From Saccharothrix algeriensis (GTDB lineage: Bacteria > Actinomycetota > Actinomycetes > Mycobacteriales > Pseudonocardiaceae), in assembly GCF_016907655.1 (NCBI RefSeq), contig NZ_JAFBCL010000001.1:2170001-2234000 (forward strand): a stretch of 64,000 bases of DNA, in the 5' to 3' direction. A model generated the notes under the pieces. The model did not search any database. It was not told where the DNA came from and worked only from the letters and a program-made list of their open reading frames with translations. Shown one piece after another: positions 62,542-64,000 of this stretch. Both the position numbers and the translations under genes were made by a program. Each line of letters opens with the position of its first letter. The stretch's first letter is position 1.

Positions 62542-62554
62542 CCGGCGTTTCGCC

Positions 62555-62591
62555 GGGGGAATTCGTGGGGGGATTCGTGGGGGAGTTCGTG
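62555..62591 (+). promoter_or_regulatory. Triplicated ribosome site plus start codon
   Basis: Three successive 12- to 13-nt units, each GGGG(G)A then TTC-GTG, place in-frame GTG codons at 62565, 62577 and 62589, each with its own purine-rich site. Any of them could start the next gene. Confidence 0.7.
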
Positions 62592-63239
62592 CGGCGCGTG
62601 CGCTGGAAGCGCGTGCTCGTGGTGGCGGTGCTGCTCGGCGCGCTCGCGCCCGTGCCCTGGATCTGGACGCGGGTGGCCAGCGCGCCCTACCGGCACGCGG
62701 CGCAGGACGTGCCCGAGGCGCCGGTCGCCCTGGTGCTGGGGGCGGGCCTGCGCGGCGGGAAGCCGACGCCGTTCCTGGCGGGCCGGCTGGACGTCGCCGC
62801 CGACCTGTACCGGCGCGGCAAGGTGAAGGTGCTGCTGGTCAGCGGCGACAACAGCCGCCGGGAGTACGACGAGCCCGGCGCCATGCGCGCCTACCTGATC
62901 GACCGGGGCATCCCCTCCCGGGTGATCGTGGCCGACTACGCGGGCCTGGACACCTGGGACTCGTGCACGCGCGCCAAGCGCGTCTTCGGCGTCTCCAGGG
63001 CCACCGTGGTCACCCAGCGGTTCCACCTGCCGCGCGCCGTGGCGCTCTGCCGGGAGGCGGGGCTGGAGGCGTTCGGCGTGGGGCACGACACCTCGCGGCA
63101 GTGGGCGACCACCGCGTACGGGCACTTCCGCGAAGCCTTCGCGAGCGGCAAGGCGATGTGGGACGGCCTCGTCGCCCGGCCCGACCCGCGGTTCCTCGGC
63201 CCCCGCGAAACCGGGGTGACCGGCGCTCTGGACCGCTGA
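62565..63239 (+). CDS. SanA/YdcF-like DUF218 membrane protein
   Basis: About 224 residues (216 if started at 62589). One N-terminal membrane helix precedes a DUF218 domain with Ala-Leu-Val-Leu-Gly-Ala-Gly-Leu, Val-Ser-Gly-Asp-Asn, Asp-Tyr-Ala-Gly-Leu-Asp-Thr-Trp-Asp-Ser, and Val-Val-Thr-Gln-Arg-Phe-His-Leu-Pro-Arg-Ala. The last is the SanA signature. SanA-type proteins influence envelope permeability and vancomycin tolerance. It follows the LCP gene and precedes a regulator and MurT-like gene, consistent with an envelope role. Confidence 0.85.
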   Translation: MGGFVGEFVRRVRWKRVLVVAVLLGALAPVPWIWTRVASAPYRHAAQDVPEAPVALVLGAGLRGGKPTPFLAGRLDVAADLYRRGKVKVLLVSGDNSRREYDEPGAMRAYLIDRGIPSRVIVADYAGLDTWDSCTRAKRVFGVSRATVVTQRFHLPRAVALCREAGLEAFGVGHDTSRQWATTAYGHFREAFASGKAMWDGLVARPDPRFLGPRETGVTGALDR

Positions 63240-63370
63240 AGGAACTACTCCGAGTACCTCCGATTAGCCCGTTCGAGGGATATCGGGGGCAAGTCGCGTA
63301 AGCGGACGGCACGTCGCGCTTTCCCTCTGCGAGGGGTCTGCCGACCCCCGCGGACATGGAGGACTTGACG

Positions 63371-63853
63371 GTGCAGGTCGACACAGCGGTGTACCAGCGC
63401 GTGCTCGGTGAGGAGCTGCGCAGCCTGCGCAGGCAGCGCGGTTGGACCCGCAAGGATCTCAACCGCCGGCTGCAGAGCGGGATCTCGTTGCAGACCCTCG
63501 CCACCTACGAGCTGGGCACCCGCCAGTGCTCGGTGGTGCGCCTGGTGGAGATCTGCGTCGCGCTCGGCGTGCCCGCGCACCAGGTGCTGGCCCGGGTGCA
63601 CGACCGCGTGTTCGGCGACGCGCCCGCCGGCCACCTGTCGGTCGACCTCACCGCGGTCGTCGCCGACGCCCGGCCGCAGCTGCTGCCGCTGCGCCGCTGG
63701 GCGCAGGGCAGGCTGCACCAGCTCGCGCCCGGCCGCTCCCCCGAGGTCCACCTGGACCTGCCGGCGCTGGAGCACATGGCGCAGCTGTGCCGGCTGAGCA
63801 CCGTGGACCTGATCCGGACCCTGCGGGAACTCGACGGCCGCGGGCCCCGGTAG
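63371..63853 (+). CDS. XRE-family helix-turn-helix regulator
   Basis: A 160-residue protein with a Cro/CI-type helix-turn-helix at about 10-65: Leu-Gly-Glu-Glu-Leu-Arg-Ser-Leu-Arg-Arg-Gln-Arg-Gly-Trp-Thr-Arg, then Leu-Ala-Thr-Tyr-Glu-Leu-Gly-Thr-Arg and Val-Val-Arg-Leu-Val-Glu-Ile-Cys-Val-Ala-Leu. The C-terminal part is helical and probably dimerises. GTG 63371 is preferred because GGAGG sits 8 nt upstream; that motif lies inside the codons following ATG 63356. The targets are unknown; the next gene concerns peptidoglycan amidation. Confidence 0.87.
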   Translation: MQVDTAVYQRVLGEELRSLRRQRGWTRKDLNRRLQSGISLQTLATYELGTRQCSVVRLVEICVALGVPAHQVLARVHDRVFGDAPAGHLSVDLTAVVADARPQLLPLRRWAQGRLHQLAPGRSPEVHLDLPALEHMAQLCRLSTVDLIRTLRELDGRGPR

Positions 63854-63889
63854 CATCGGCGGCATCCCTTCTACCGAGCGGGAAGTCGC

Positions 63890-64000
63890 TTGCCGAACAC
63901 TCCTGGTGCAGACCCAGCACGCCTGCCGCTGCGCACCGCCGCGGCCGTGCGGCTGGGCAACATGAGCTCGAAGCTGTCGCAGAAGATGGGCCTGGGCGCG
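63890..64000 (+). CDS. MurT-like Mur ligase, N-terminal fragment (partial)
   Basis: A TTG start with GGGAAG upstream opens a frame that runs off the window after 37 codons. The sequence Pro-Leu-Arg-Thr-Ala-Ala-Ala-Val-Arg-Leu-Gly-Asn, then Leu-Ser-Gln-Lys-Met-Gly-Leu-Gly-Ala matches the start of actinobacterial MurT, before its Gly-Val-Ile-Gly-Gly-Arg region. MurT works with GatD to amidate lipid II glutamate. The catalytic domains lie outside the window, so the call rests on the N-terminus only. Confidence 0.6.
   Translation, partial: MPNTPGADPARLPLRTAAAVRLGNMSSKLSQKMGLGA

Overview
The window is high-GC actinobacterial chromosome. Strong third-position G/C bias, frequent GTG starts, GTGA/ATGA overlaps, ESX-associated genes, an AfsR-type regulator and pruC/pruA/proline-dehydrogenase synteny fit a filamentous actinomycete, most likely Pseudonocardiales (Saccharothrix/Actinosynnema/Lentzea-like). 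The genus is an inference. No phage, IS element, rRNA or CRISPR array was found. Two tRNAs are present, His(GTG) and Lys(CTT).

Layout. 0-0.8 kb: tail of a gene and a nested set of long inverted repeats. 0.8-3.9 kb: DUF402 protein, uridine-kinase-like protein, small membrane protein, YidC insertase and, convergent, a fatty-acid desaturase. 4-8.2 kb: proline catabolism (PucR-family regulator, divergent P5C dehydrogenase and proline dehydrogenase). 8.2-14.3 kb: large P-loop/TPR protein, family-A DNA polymerase, AraC regulator with an upstream leader ORF, and a prenyltransferase-like repeat protein. 14.4-17.7 kb: ESX/type VII-associated operon (small helical protein, DUF3558 lipoprotein, PPE-like protein, EspG-like chaperone). 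17.6-23.6 kb: lactate monooxygenase, then a minus-strand run of TPR membrane protein, small exported protein, SecDF fusion and cation/proton antiporter. 23.7-26.2 kb: a 17-copy palindromic repeat array, a MarR gene and remnants of a ferredoxin reductase and an acyl-CoA synthetase. 26.2-28.3 kb: TPR-LuxR regulator and a small exported peptide. 28.3-36.7 kb: two PH-domain membrane proteins, GlxA-like regulator, MFS transporter, oligoribonuclease, tRNA-His, ABC-F protein, L,D-transpeptidase. 36.9-44.6 kb: tRNA-Lys and a signalling island (NB-ARC/TPR receptor with an N-terminal RHIM-like motif, a two-gene unit with a GT-B-like protein, an AfsR-type SARP-NB-ARC-TPR regulator and an overlapping exported peptide gene). 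44.6-48.7 kb: unknown protein, DUF2786 protein, Vsr, Dcm, small HTH-like protein. 48.7-54 kb: GlsB-like protein, SNF2 helicase, repeat ORF and SWIM protein in repeat-rich DNA. 54.2-64 kb: cold-shock protein, small protein with a C-terminal RHIM-like motif, membrane protein, sugar-binding lipoprotein, exported peptide, fused glycyl-tRNA synthetase, LCP protein, SanA-like protein, XRE regulator and the start of a MurT-like gene.

Genes that appear to work together: the proline unit; the ESX operon; the SecDF-antiporter unit; Vsr with Dcm; SNF2 with SWIM; and cell-envelope genes (LCP, SanA-like, MurT-like, L,D-transpeptidase). The most striking signals are (i) a gap-free RHIM-like motif shared by the N-terminus of an NB-ARC/TPR protein and the C-terminus of a small helical protein; (ii) two TPR regulators each followed by a small exported peptide gene, one overlapping its regulator; (iii) the palindromic repeat array beside the MarR gene; and (iv) three long hairpins whose arms differ but whose loops match. 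A recurring start signal, a TANNNT -10 box followed 6-7 nt later by the start codon, suggests many leaderless transcripts and was used to choose several starts.
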